Positions 1 to 10,700 of a stretch of 43,152 bases of DNA are shown piece after piece. Position numbers and translations under genes: made by a program. This stretch comes from Streptomyces antnestii (GTDB lineage: Bacteria > Actinomycetota > Actinomycetes > Streptomycetales > Streptomycetaceae). Positions within the stretch are counted from its first letter, which is position 1; each line of letters starts with the position of its first letter. The DNA lies in contig NZ_RZYA01000035.1 in assembly GCF_004005495.1 (NCBI RefSeq), forward strand, positions 1 through 43,152. The letters are read 5' to 3'. The notes beneath the pieces are model-generated. The model saw nothing but the letters and a program-made list of their open reading frames with translations. It ran no database searches and had not been told where the DNA came from.

Positions 1-259
1 GCCGCTGGGCCGGATCCGCGCCTTCTTGCCAGCAGACCGGAGACCGCCCAACACGAGTTCACCCTCCGAATGCTGGCCGGTGTGCTGTTCGTCCGGCGGC
101 TGCAAAGCGGGCGCAATCACCCAAAGCAGTCCCACCCGCCCAACTCCAGTGATGGCCAGCCCGGTCAACGCTTACCGCGACAACTGAAGCGCTCAGCTTG
201 ACGTTCAACCTCGCAGGTCACCCGACCTGCTGATCTGCGGTTTTCCTGGGACAGCAGGG
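1..259. other. No gene recognised at left edge
   Basis: No reading frame here gives a protein I recognise on either strand. One plus-strand frame stays open from the edge to about 189, and another ends shortly after 200, but neither shows family motifs or a convincing coding bias. The stretch may be the tail of a neighbouring gene or part of the decayed mobile element that follows. Confidence 0.3.
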
Positions 260-312
260 GCGGCCGTTCTCCACACTTCAGACGCCGAGTCGAAGCACGA
301 GAGAACGGCCGC
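260..312. repeat. 12-bp inverted repeat before transposase remnant
   Basis: GCGGCCGTTCTC at 260-271 is perfectly inverted as GAGAACGGCCGC at 301-312, with a 29-nt loop. It ends five bases before the ATG of the transposase remnant. It could be an element end or a hairpin that shields the transposase start from outside transcription; both are known for insertion sequences. The sequence alone does not separate the two. Confidence 0.55.
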
Positions 313-317
313 TGTGT

Positions 318-711
318 ATGGGTCTCCCGGTCGATGCGCCTGCGGGCGACGCATTGGGTATCTTGTCCCGCTTTCGAGTTGAGATCTACGAATGCCTCTA
401 CGCCCGCCAGGACGCGCTCTTCGAGCGCACAGACGCGGTGTTGCGTGCGGAGGGCCGGTGAAGACCCTGGTCGAGCTGTCGTTGGCCCTCGAACACCGGC
501 GCGGGCACGGTGCGCTGTACGCGGCATTGGACCGTGGTTGGGCGGATCCGACGCGACTTCGCCGTAGGCTGGCCGGTCTGCCGTTGCCGAAGGCGGCCGA
601 CGGCAGGATCGTGCTGGCCGTGGACGTGAGCGACTGGCTCCGCCCCGGATCAGTTCGTGCCGGGCTGGCCGTACTCCTTCGTCGCCGCGCTGGATCGCGT
701 GCCGCAGTCAG
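318..711 (+). pseudogene. Decayed DDE-type transposase, N-terminal part
   Basis: From ATG 318 the frame reads a typical start of a Streptomyces transposase family (LSRFRVEIYECLYARQDALF, then an Asp-containing segment ILAVDVSDWLRP around 605-645). The reading frame is broken at least twice. Near 450-460 a base is missing, so VKTLVELSLALEHRRG continues in another frame. Near 645 a deletion joins WLRP to FVPGWPYSFVAALD in a third frame, removing the segment between. Nothing of the C-terminal catalytic half follows. It is therefore a dead remnant. The family assignment rests on recalled similarity and is reasonably secure; the exact ends are approximate. Confidence 0.65.
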
Positions 712-763
712 AGGCAGCGGCTAGCACTTGCCCGCCTGCGTTGATACTCCACGACGCGGGCAG

Positions 764-1170
764 GTGCCGTTCCGCACTGGCGTTTTCGTGTGTGCGGGAT
801 GCGGCGCCGAGTTGACCATCCCGCTGTCCCCGGTCTCACTGCCAGTCCATGCCCGTCAGAAGTACAGGAACCGGGCCCAGCTCCCGGTGCTCATGCAGTC
901 CGGGACGTTTGCCGTGGACCCTGCCCCTTGGGGAGAGCCGTGGCGGAGGTGGGAGATCGATCCGGGCGAGGCGGAGGCACGCAGCATCTACGCGACGGTC
1001 TACGCTCTTTCCGACAGCACGCTCGGGGCGAGTGTCATCGTGCCTGTGATATCCCCGGAACCCGGCTGATTCATGAGAAGCGCGGCGGTGCCTCCTGTGG
1101 CCTCGACGGAGCCTGCGGGCCCAACATGGCCTGCGAGGCATGCATGCCGTGCCTGAGTAGGACAAGCGGC
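764..1170 (+). pseudogene. Frameshifted CxxC-containing conserved hypothetical
   Basis: A frame from GTG 764 (an upstream start at 728 is also open) encodes VPFRTGVFVCAGCGAEL and runs to a stop at 1067-1069. It has a CxxC pair that probably binds zinc. Just before this stop the similarity to the usual streptomycete form of this protein moves to the frame one base over, giving RLIHEKRGGASCGLDG and then GPNMACEAC with a second CxxC. This indicates one frameshift near 1050-1068. The tail after about 1170 does not read as the expected continuation. Function is unknown. A sequencing error instead of a true mutation cannot be excluded. Confidence 0.5.
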
Positions 1171-1293
1171 AGGGTTTCGACTGGGGACGCCGTGCCTACC
1201 CCAACCTGGTGTGCCGCCACAGCCCGCTCCCCGTCGTGCGGTGTGGTCCGGTCCTGTCTGGCCCACACCGCACGATATCTAGCCGAATTTAGG

Positions 1294-4200
1294 TCAGCTG
1301 AGGGCTTGGTAGCCAGCCCATCCGTCGCTGACCTTGGTGAGTGTGCCGGTATTGGTGCCGAGATCGGGGTAGTGCCACAGCGCGTTGTCCGAGCGGGTGA
1401 ACCAGAGGTCGAATCCGCGGTTGCTGTGGTCGGCGTCGCCGGGCGAGGTGATCAGGGGGGTTCCGGTAGGCGTGAAGTTCAGGCCGCTGACGATTTTCGT
1501 GGTCTGGTCGGCGAGGCCGTCGCCGTTGTCTCCGGTGCCGCGGTAGACGTAGAGCTCGCCGGTGGAGCGGTTGCGGGAGCCGAGGTCGATTCGGCCGTCG
1601 TTGTTGGTGTCGCCGGGAGCGAAGAGGTCGGAGTTCTGCCACCCGTCGGGGCCGATGAGGATCGGTTCGCGGTCGGTGTCGAGGCGGTTGTCGGGGGCTC
1701 CGAAGTAGAGCCAGAGAAGGTCGCCCTGCTTGACGAGGAGGTCGGGGTAGCCGGGGGCGTCGGGGGTGCCGTCGTTGTCGATGTCGAGGGGGCCGTCGAC
1801 GTCGCCGATGGCGAGGATCTGGTCGGCGTTCTGCCAGTGGTTGTTGGCGCTGTCGTAGACGGTGAGTTCCTGGCTGTCGTTGGTGTCGCCGGAGCAGTCG
1901 GTGCAGGCGAAGCCGTAGCCGTTGTTGGGGTGGATCCACAGCCTGTCGGTGCCAGCTGTGGTGTCGTGGCGCAGGGCGATGAGGTCTTCGTAGCCGTCGC
2001 CGGTCCAGTCCCCGCGGTGGGTGATTTTTACTCCGGTCCAGTTGAAGCCGGAGGCGGATGCGGGGTTGTCGGCTACGGTGCCGTCGCCGGCTCCGTAGTA
2101 GCGGTGCAGGGTGCCGTCCTTGTCGGTGGCCCACATGTCGGGGTTGCCGTCGCCGTTGATATCGCCGGGGTGGTCGGCTTCCTTGGGGCCGTTAGCGTAG
2201 AAGAGGTAGTCGGCGGTGTCCGACTTGTTGCCGGCTTTGTCGAGACTGCGGGCGTACAGGTGGTTGGAACCGGCGACGCTCGGGGTGAATTTCACCGAGA
2301 CGCTGCCGCCGGAGGCGCTGGGTGTGGCGGTGCGTACGGTGGGGTCGGTGTCGTTCCAGTACTCGTACTTGCTCACGTCGCTGACGCCGCCGGCGGCGAG
2401 GGTGAAGGTGCCTGCGGTGCGCACGGTGCCGGTGTTGCTGGGCCAGCCGTCGCTGCCGTCGGGGAACTGAGTGGAGGCGATGGTGGGCGGGGTGCTGGGC
2501 CTGTTGGGGTCGAAGACGAACCGGCAGCCCGCCGCGCCCAGGGTGGGGGTCCAGTCTGAGGTGGCCTTGCCGTCGTCGGCCTGGGCCTTCCAGGAGAAGT
2601 TGCCGCCGCCGGTGGCGAGGTACTGGGTGAGTGTGGCTTTGGGGACCTTGACCTTGGCGACGGTGCCGGAGGTGACGGAGACGGTCTGGTTGAAGAAGAC
2701 GCCGGGGCCGTCGTCGTGGTGGCCGGTGGCCCACAGGTGGAAGCGGCCGGTGACGGTGCCGCCGTCCTTGTCGCTGATCTTGGCCGTGAGGTAGACGTCG
2801 GTGTTGCCGATGAGACCGTAGGGGGCGCTGTCACCGCAGCCCGCGCTGTTCTTGGTGCTGGGAATCGTGTCGAGGCTGCTTGGCGCGCTGGGGATGGTGT
2901 TGTACTCGGTGGACATCACGGCGGACTTGGCATCGAACTTCTTCCAGCCGTAGACGTCGGACTCGTTGTCTGCCTGCAGCAGCAGGGTGATGGTGTTCCA
3001 CTGGCTCGCTGCGGCGTCCTTCGCCGCGGCGGTGACGTCGAAGGCGAGGTTTCCGGCCGGGCAGTCGCCGCTCCAGCCCTTGGAGTCGTTGACCGAGTCC
3101 AGCTGCTCCCTCTTGTCAGGCTGGTTGGCCCAGGTGGTCGAGGAACCTATGGTTGCCGTGCGGTACAGGTCGACGGGCTTGGACGTGCACGACCAGGACC
3201 ACGTGTTCTTGATCCGGAACGTGGACTTGATGACCTGCTTGTTGGTACTCCACAAGTTCTTGGTGTTCATGCGGAAGTAGGAACGAGCCAGGCCGTTGGT
3301 CTCGTTCTCGTAGCCGGCACGCGCGGTGGTGGTGGTGCCGCCACTCCAGCCCGCGCCGTTGAAGAAGGAGCTGTTGGGGTACTTCTTGTAGGCGATGGTC
3401 CACGAGTACCGCGAGCCCTCGACGTAGGGGTCGATGTAGACCGGGTACGTGGTGTCTGAGCCTTTCAACAGCTCGGGATCCGGGGTGAGTTTGAGGGCGT
3501 CATCGGTGACGTCGACAGGCATCGCGACTTGCTGAGCGCCAGGCCCGGGCTCGAACTCGCTGCCGGGCTGGGCCGGCCCAGCCGGTTCAGCAGCGGCAGC
3601 GGTCCTGGCGCCTGAGGCGGAGGTGGAGCTGTCCCACATGCGCGGCGTGGGTGCGGTGAACAGCTCCTGTCCGCCGGGGTTGGTGGCGCTGAGGTTGCCA
3701 TAGCCGTCGGCTGAGACGTCCACGCCATCACTGGACATCTGATAGGCGACAGTCTTCAGGTCCGGGTTGGCCGCGGCCTCAGCCGTCTTCACGACCAGGA
3801 GCTGGGCGAACCCGGATGCGCCGGCCCGCAGCTTCAGGTCGACGTCAGGCAGCACATTGGCATAGGTGACGGTGTCGTCAGCGATCTGCGGCTTGGGCAG
3901 AGCCGTGGGCCATGTCAGGGAGATGCTGCGGCCGTCTCGGGTGATGGTGGCCAGCGGGCCCTCGCCCCCGCCGGAGAACTTCAGGCCCACCCCGGTGGCC
4001 TTCGGACTGATCACGCCGTCGGCGCCGGCCTGCAGAGTGGTGTCGATGTCGACCAGCTTGTTGCCCTTGCGCGCCCACTGCGCCATGGCATAGCGGTCCT
4101 CGGTCAGCGTGCCCGAGGGATTGGCGAACACCTGGGAGGCCTCGGTGCGCTGCGACTTCACCTCGACCTGCTCACCGGTATCGGCAGCCTCGGACAGTGC

Positions 4201-4371
4201 GGTGGACTCTTCGGCCGAGTACGGGCCCCCGGCCACGGAAGTCGGTGGAGCGTCCTGAGCGGCGGCGCTCAGGCTTGTGGTCAGCGGAACCGCCAGAGCA
4301 AGGGACAACGCGGCAGCGACCGATCTGCACCAGTACCTGCCGAGCCTGGGGCGTCTTTTCAACTCATGCAT
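1294..4371 (-). CDS. Large secreted FG-GAP/VCBS repeat protein
   Basis: A 1025-residue exported protein. The start is set by AAAAGGAC about eight bases upstream of ATG. It begins with a signal peptide (basic residues, hydrophobic core at about 18-33, Ala-rich cleavage area). A beta-rich region resembling the DNRLRE module lies at about 310-490, an Ig/fibronectin-like part at about 520-720, and the C-terminal third (about 735-1025) carries several calcium-binding FG-GAP/VCBS motifs such as GDINGDGNPD, GDWTGDGYED and GDTNNDGRID, which suggest a beta-propeller. Such proteins act outside the cell in adhesion or binding. It is divergent from the giant RHS gene and shares its control region, so the two may work together; that is inference. 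No catalytic motif was recognised. Confidence 0.85.
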   Translation of the reverse strand: MHELKRRPRLGRYWCRSVAAALSLALAVPLTTSLSAAAQDAPPTSVAGGPYSAEESTALSEAADTGEQVEVKSQRTEASQVFANPSGTLTEDRYAMAQWARKGNKLVDIDTTLQAGADGVISPKATGVGLKFSGGGEGPLATITRDGRSISLTWPTALPKPQIADDTVTYANVLPDVDLKLRAGASGFAQLLVVKTAEAAANPDLKTVAYQMSSDGVDVSADGYGNLSATNPGGQELFTAPTPRMWDSSTSASGARTAAAAEPAGPAQPGSEFEPGPGAQQVAMPVDVTDDALKLTPDPELLKGSDTTYPVYIDPYVEGSRYSWTIAYKKYPNSSFFNGAGWSGGTTTTARAGYENETNGLARSYFRMNTKNLWSTNKQVIKSTFRIKNTWSWSCTSKPVDLYRTATIGSSTTWANQPDKREQLDSVNDSKGWSGDCPAGNLAFDVTAAAKDAAASQWNTITLLLQADNESDVYGWKKFDAKSAVMSTEYNTIPSAPSSLDTIPSTKNSAGCGDSAPYGLIGNTDVYLTAKISDKDGGTVTGRFHLWATGHHDDGPGVFFNQTVSVTSGTVAKVKVPKATLTQYLATGGGNFSWKAQADDGKATSDWTPTLGAAGCRFVFDPNRPSTPPTIASTQFPDGSDGWPSNTGTVRTAGTFTLAAGGVSDVSKYEYWNDTDPTVRTATPSASGGSVSVKFTPSVAGSNHLYARSLDKAGNKSDTADYLFYANGPKEADHPGDINGDGNPDMWATDKDGTLHRYYGAGDGTVADNPASASGFNWTGVKITHRGDWTGDGYEDLIALRHDTTAGTDRLWIHPNNGYGFACTDCSGDTNDSQELTVYDSANNHWQNADQILAIGDVDGPLDIDNDGTPDAPGYPDLLVKQGDLLWLYFGAPDNRLDTDREPILIGPDGWQNSDLFAPGDTNNDGRIDLGSRNRSTGELYVYRGTGDNGDGLADQTTKIVSGLNFTPTGTPLITSPGDADHSNRGFDLWFTRSDNALWHYPDLGTNTGTLTKVSDGWAGYQALS

Positions 4372-4733
4372 TCCGTGTCCTTTTCATTTCCTGCACGACA
4401 TTCAGCGCACCATACAGCGCCTTTCGGGCCCAGAAGGGGTGCGTTCTCGACGTTGTGAAATGTGCTGCAGGTCTGCCAGTGGCGCTCTGATCTGCATTCG
4501 CCCTGGAAGGTGGATTCGGGCGTTAACTCCCTGGTGAAGGTCTGTTCGGCAAGGTCAAGTGGTCGTGCTAATAGGGCGTTTCTGGTACAAGGCATCGCAT
4601 GGATGGATCAATGGCCCATGCATGTACTGCGGTTATCTAAACCTGAGAGATTGCTTATCTGGGCTCTTCTTTACTTGGTAAAACGGTGTTAACTTCGCTT
4701 GATCTTCATTGTTGTGAACTTCCCGTGGGGGGA
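4372..4733. promoter_or_regulatory. Shared divergent control region
   Basis: About 360 bases separate the starts of two giant divergent secreted-protein genes. The half nearest the RHS gene (about 4610-4715) is clearly richer in A and T than its surroundings, as promoters of GC-rich genomes often are. No -35/-10 pair stands out enough to name. A GTG with a following TTA codon at 4686 would extend the RHS protein by 16 residues but has no ribosome site. Confidence 0.5.
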
Positions 4734-7700
4734 ATGGTGTCCGGTTTGCGAGCCGAGGGGTTGTACCGCCGCAGAGGCGGCAGATACGCGCGGATGGTGC
4801 GATGGGTCGCGCTGTCCTTGGTGGCGTATCTCGTAGTGGGTCTGCTGGGGGCGCCGGTGGCGGCTGCGGCGGAACTGGCGCTGGCGAAGCTGAAGAACCC
4901 GGACCCGGTCCCCACGTCCACGGTGAAGAAGCACCAGCTCGACAAGCCGGACCAGACGGCCAAGCATCGCTGGAAGGCGGCCCCGAAGGCTGTGTGGCCC
5001 CATCCGGGAACCGCCACTGTCAAGGTCCCCGCCCGCGGCAAGGCTGGCGCCGACGGCCTCCCGGTCCGTGTGGGCCGGGCCGGCGGGAAGTCGCCGAACC
5101 AAGCCCGCGCCCCTAAGGGCGTCCGTGTGCAGGTCCTCGACCAGAAGACGGCGAGGGCCCTGGGCATCAACGGGGCGCTGCTGGCGGTGCGTTCACTCGA
5201 TGGCGCCAAGGGCAAGGTCGATGTCAGCCTCGACTACTCCGGATTCCGGCACGCCTTCGGCGGCGACTGGGCCTCCCGCCTGACGCTGCGCCAGCTGCCG
5301 AACTGCGCTCTCACCACCCCCGCGAAGAAGACCTGTGACACAGGCCGGACCCTCAAGAGCGACAACAACACCGAGACAGGAGCCCTATCCGCCCGGGTCA
5401 CCCTGCCCATCACCGACGAAGCCACACCACAGGCAGTCCCCGTGGCCAAGGCGCCCTCGGCCAACTCGGTGAGCGGCCTCTCGGCGAGCCAGGGCACCGT
5501 TTTGCTCGCCGCGACCGCCGCAGCCTCCGGCGCCGGAGGCGACTTCAAGGCCAGCTCACTCGCCCCCTCCGCCTCATGGTCGGCCGGCGGCTCCAGCGGC
5601 GCGTTCACCTGGTCCTACAACATCGACACCTCCGATGTTCCTGGCGGCGCACAGCCGGACCTGGGCCTGTCCTACAGCTCCCAGGCGGTGGACGGCCGCA
5701 CCGCGGCGACCAACAACCAGGCCAACTGGATCGGCGACGGCTGGTCCATGGAACCGGGCTACATCGAGCGCCGCTATGTCTCGTGCTCGGACGACACCAA
5801 GGACAGCAACGGCACCGACAAAAGCGGCGACCAGTGCTGGAAGAAGGACAACGCCGTCCTCAGTCTGGGGGGCCAGTCCAACGTCCTGATCAAGGACGAC
5901 ACCAGCGGCGAGTGGCGCCTCGAGGACGACGACGGCACCAAGATCGACAAGCTCACCAGCATCAACCGGGGCAACGGCGACGATGACGGCGAGTACTGGC
6001 GGGTGACCACGCCGGACGGCACCCGCTACTACTTCGGCTACAACCGGCTGCCCGGCTGGGTTGACGGCAAGGCGGAGACCAACTCGACCTGGACCGTGCC
6101 GGTGTTCGGCAACCAGTCGGGAGAGCCGTGCCACGCCACCGCGTTCAAGGACTCGTGGTGCCAGCAGGCCTGGCGGTGGAACCTCGACTACGTCGTCGAC
6201 CCCCACTCCGACGCCATGGCCTACTACTGGAACACGGAGACCAACTACTACGGTCTTAACGTCAACCCGGACACAGGCGCCTCCACTGCCACGGTCTACG
6301 ACCGCGGCGGCTACCTCGACCACATCGACTACGGGCTGCGCTCCAGCACCATGTACAGCCAAAAGGCTGCTGGTCGGGTCGACTTCACCGTCTCCGAGCG
6401 CTGCCTGACCACCTGCACGACCTTCGACTCCACCAACGCAAAGAACTGGCCTGACGTCCCCTTCGACCGGTATTGCAAAGAGGGCGACGAGTGCAAGGAC
6501 CGCTACTCGCCGTCCTTCTGGACCCGCAAGCGCCTCACGAAGATCGACACATCGGTGCTGACCGGCGGCGCCTACAAGCCCGTGGACACCTGGGCATTGA
6601 CGCACCAGTTCCCCTCCACCGGTGACGGCACAGATCCGGCCCTGTGGCTGGCCTCCATCACCCGGACCGGCCACACCGGAACCGGCGACGTCACCTTGCC
6701 CGCGGTGACCTTCAAGGGCCAGCAGCTCGCCAACCGCGTTGAGGGCGCCACGACTGGCGGCGCTCCCGACCCCGTGCCCCCGCTGGTCCGCTACCGCGTC
6801 TACGGCGTCAACACCGAAACCGGCGGCACCATCGGCGTCACCTACTCGGCGGCCGACTGCAAGGCTGGCGACGTGCCGACCCCGTCGACGAACACCCGCC
6901 GCTGTTACCCGGTGATGTGGTCACCCCCGGACGCTCCGGCCGCCAACTATGAGCCGTACCTCGACTGGTTCCACACCTACGTCGCCACCCAGGTCCTCGA
7001 GGCTGACAACACCAGCGGCGCCCCGGTCAAGGAAACGGACTACTCCTACCTGGACGGCATGTCCTGGGGCAAGGACGAGGACGAGTTCACCAAGGCCAAG
7101 TACCTCACCTACGGCGACCGCCAGGGATTTGGCCGCGTTCAGGTCCGCACTGGTGCCCCCGCCTCCGACAAGCAGACGCTGAAGGAGTACCGCTACTTCC
7201 GCGGCATCGACGACGCCGACGTCAAGGACCATGAAGGCATCGCGGTAGCCGACCACGAGGCGTTCGCCGGCATGCCCCGCGAAGAGGCAACCTTCAACGG
7301 CGACGGCGGCGCCCTGCAGACCACCACCAGCTACGAGCCCTGGCACGGCACCGCCACCTCCACCCAGGCCCGCACCGGCTTCTCAGCCCTTCATGCCTAC
7401 GCCACCGGAACCAAGTCCGAAAAGACCCGCACCGCGGTCGGCGCCTCCTGGCGCTCCACCCAGACCCTGCGCACCTTCGATACCAACGGCCAGGTCCTCA
7501 CCGAATCCGACCTCGGCGACCTCGCCAAGACCGGCGACGAGGAATGCACCACCACCACCTACGCCGCCAACACCAGCACCAACCTGCTCACGTCCCTCAA
7601 GGAAGTCCGCAACGTCGCCGTCGCCTGCGACAAGACGCCCCTGCTCCCCGCCGACCTGATCTCCGTGGCCCGCTACTACTACGACGGCGCCACCAGCCAG

Positions 7701-10700
7701 GACATAGCCCCCACCAAGGGGGACGTGACACGGCTGGACGAGCAGGACGACAAGGGCACCGGCTACCTGACGACTGCCACGCACACGTACGACATCCACG
7801 GCCGCGAACTGAGCGACACCGACGTGGACGGCAACACCACCACCACCGAATACACACCCAAGACGATCGAGTCGCCCGCCGCCAAGACGGAGACGAACGC
7901 GCTCGGCCACGCCACCACCACCGAATACGACCCGGCGCGCAGCGTCGCCACCGGCACCGTGGACGCCAACGGCAAGCGCACCGACGCCGTCATCGACGGC
8001 CTCGGCCGCGTGCTGAAGGTGTGGAACCCCAGCTGGACCAAAGCCGACCACGCCACCCAGCCCTCAACCGAATACAGCTACACCATCTCCCGCACCGCCA
8101 CCAACGCCGTGACTACCAAGTCCCTGCAGTACGACGGCTCCTACGCCACCGGCTACCAGCTCTACGACGGCCTGCTGCGCCCGCGCGAGACTCAGGCGCC
8201 CGCCATCGGCACCGCGAACCGCATCGTCACCGAGACCCTGTACGACACCCGAGGCTTGACCTCCAAGACCTACGCCGCCTACTACACCGACGGCGCCCCC
8301 TCAGCGACTCTGGTCAAGGCCGCCGACAACACGGTGCCCTCGATGACCGAGAACCTCTACGACGGCATGGGCCAGGTCACCGACGCCATCACCCGCTCCT
8401 ACGGCGACGAGAAGTGGCGCACCCAGACCGTCTACGGAGGCGACCGCACCACGGTGATCCCGCCCAAGGGCGGCACCGCCACCACCACGGTCACCGACGT
8501 GCAAGGCCGCACCACCGACCTCATCCAGTACACGAACGCAGACCGCACCGCCTCGCAGAAGACGACGTACACGTACGGCAAGTGGGACGAGCCCACGAAG
8601 GTCACCGACCCTGCAGGCAACACCTGGTCCTACACCTTCGACGCCCGCGGCCAGAAGACCAAGGACGACGACCCGGACAAGGGCGTCACCGACACCACCT
8701 ACGACAAACTCGGCCACGCCGTAACCACCACAGACGCCCGAGGCGTCACCCTGACCACCGGCTACGACGCCCTGGGCCGCCAGACAGACCTGGCGAAGGG
8801 CAGCACGGTGCTGGCCAAGTGGACCTACGACACTGTCGCCAAGGGCCAGCCGACCAGCAGCACCCGCTACATCGGCGGCAAGGAGTACACCTCCACCACC
8901 GACTCCTACAGCGACGCCTACCAGCCCACCTCCAGCACCGTCACCATCCCCACCGAGGCCGGCGCCATGGCGGGCACCTACACCTGGACGTTCGGCTACA
9001 ACGCCTACACCGGCCAGCAGGAATGGATCAAGCACCCCGCGGTCGGGAACCTGCCCAGCGAACGCCAGACCACCGTCTACGGCGAAGGCAACCTCCCGCA
9101 GAAGACCACCGCCGGATCCATCACCCTGGTCAACTCCACCGCACACGACGTCTTCTCCCGTCCCGTGCGCACCGAGTTCGGCACCCTGGGCAAGAAGGTC
9201 TACAAGACCCAGGTCTACGACGAGGTCACCGGCCGCCCGACCCGGCAGACCACCGACCGAGACCTCGCCCCCCAGCGCATCGACGACACCACCTACGCCT
9301 ATGACGACGCGGGCAACATCACCGGCATCACCACCGCCAGCGGCCAGGACGCAGCCAAGTCCGTCGACGCCCAATGCTTCACCAACGACGCCCTGGGCCG
9401 GCTAACCGAAGCCTGGACAGCCAAGACGGACTGCACGACGAAGCCGTCCAGCACCACCGTCGGCGGCCCGGACGCCTACTGGCAGACCTTCGGCTACGAC
9501 GCCATCGGCAACCGCACCAAACTCACCGACCACGGCACCGGCGCCCTGGCCGGCGCCGACGCCACCACCACCTACATGCCGAAAGCCCCGGGAACCGGAC
9601 TGCCGCACGCCGTTCAGGCAGCCACCGTCAGCGGCGGCGCACTCGACGGGCAGAAGAGCACCTTCGCCTACGATGCCGCTGGCAACACCAAAACACGCAC
9701 CATCGGCGCCACCACCCAGGATCTCACCTGGGACGAGGAAGGCCACCTCGCCACCCTCACCGCAGCCGGAAAGACCACCAGCTACCAGTACGACGCCGAC
9801 GGCAACCGCATGATCACCAACGACGCTGACGGCAGCCAGACCCTCACCCTCCCAGGCAACAGCGAACTCAAGATCGCCAAGGACGGCACCAAGCAAGGCG
9901 TTCGCTACTACACCCACGAGGGCCAGACCGTCGCGGTGCGTACCAGTGACGGCTTCTCCTTCCTCCTCGCCGACCACCAGGGCACGTCCATGGCCGCCGT
10001 CGCCATGACCACCCTCGCCATCACCCGCCGCAAGCAACTCCCCTTCGGCGAGCTGCGAGCCGGACAGACCGACGCGATCCCCGGCACCCGCGGCTACATC
10101 GGCGGCACCACCGACCCGACCGGCCTGACCCACCTCGGCGCCCGCGAATACGACCCCAACTTCGGCCGCTTCATCTCCGTCGACCCGGTCATCGACATCG
10201 ACGACCCCCAGCAGATGAACGCCTACGCCTACGCCAACAACCGCCCGATCACCGCCTCCGACCCCGACGGCCGGCAGTACTACGACGAATTCACGGGTAT
10301 GGGGTACGGCAACACCACGGCGCAGAAACACGCCTACCAGAAGTGGGGCTACCGCGACAGCAACGGCCGCACCACCAAGAAGTACCGCACACGGCTCGCC
10401 ACCTACACCCGACACATGAACAGCTACTACAACTCCAGCTACTACAAGAAGCAACTGCGGGAGGACCGCAAGGCCAATGACCGGGCGGCTCAACTCAAGG
10501 CGCAGGCCGAACGCCGCAAGAAAGACGGCATCTTCGGAAATATTAGGAAGGGAAACTTCGGCGCCGCATGGAGTCAGAGCAAGTCCGGCCTGCACGACAC
10601 CTTTGGTACCTGGGAGGGTTGGAAAAATAGAGTCATCCCAGCAATAGGGTTCGGAGCCTGCTTGGTGGTCTCAGTGGGATTGTGTACAGGAATCGGAGTT

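Noticed and set aside
1..317. Possible coding sequence entering from the left edge
   Set aside because: Open frames exist but show no recognisable family, and their stops lie just before the inverted repeat at the transposase remnant; support is too weak.
790..2559. A 589-codon plus-strand frame through the FG-GAP gene
   Set aside because: Only its first part carries the continuation of the frameshifted CxxC protein; the rest is antisense to FG-GAP repeats and consists of Val/Gly/Ala low-complexity sequence.
4686..4733. Upstream GTG start of the RHS gene, followed by a TTA codon (possible bldA control)
   Set aside because: No ribosome site precedes it, the added 16 residues are not signal-like, and later starts fit the signal peptide better.
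7544..9304. A 586-codon frame inside the RHS gene
   Set aside because: Same strand but shifted frame of the YD-repeat region; the product is a His/Arg-rich artefact of the repeat codons.
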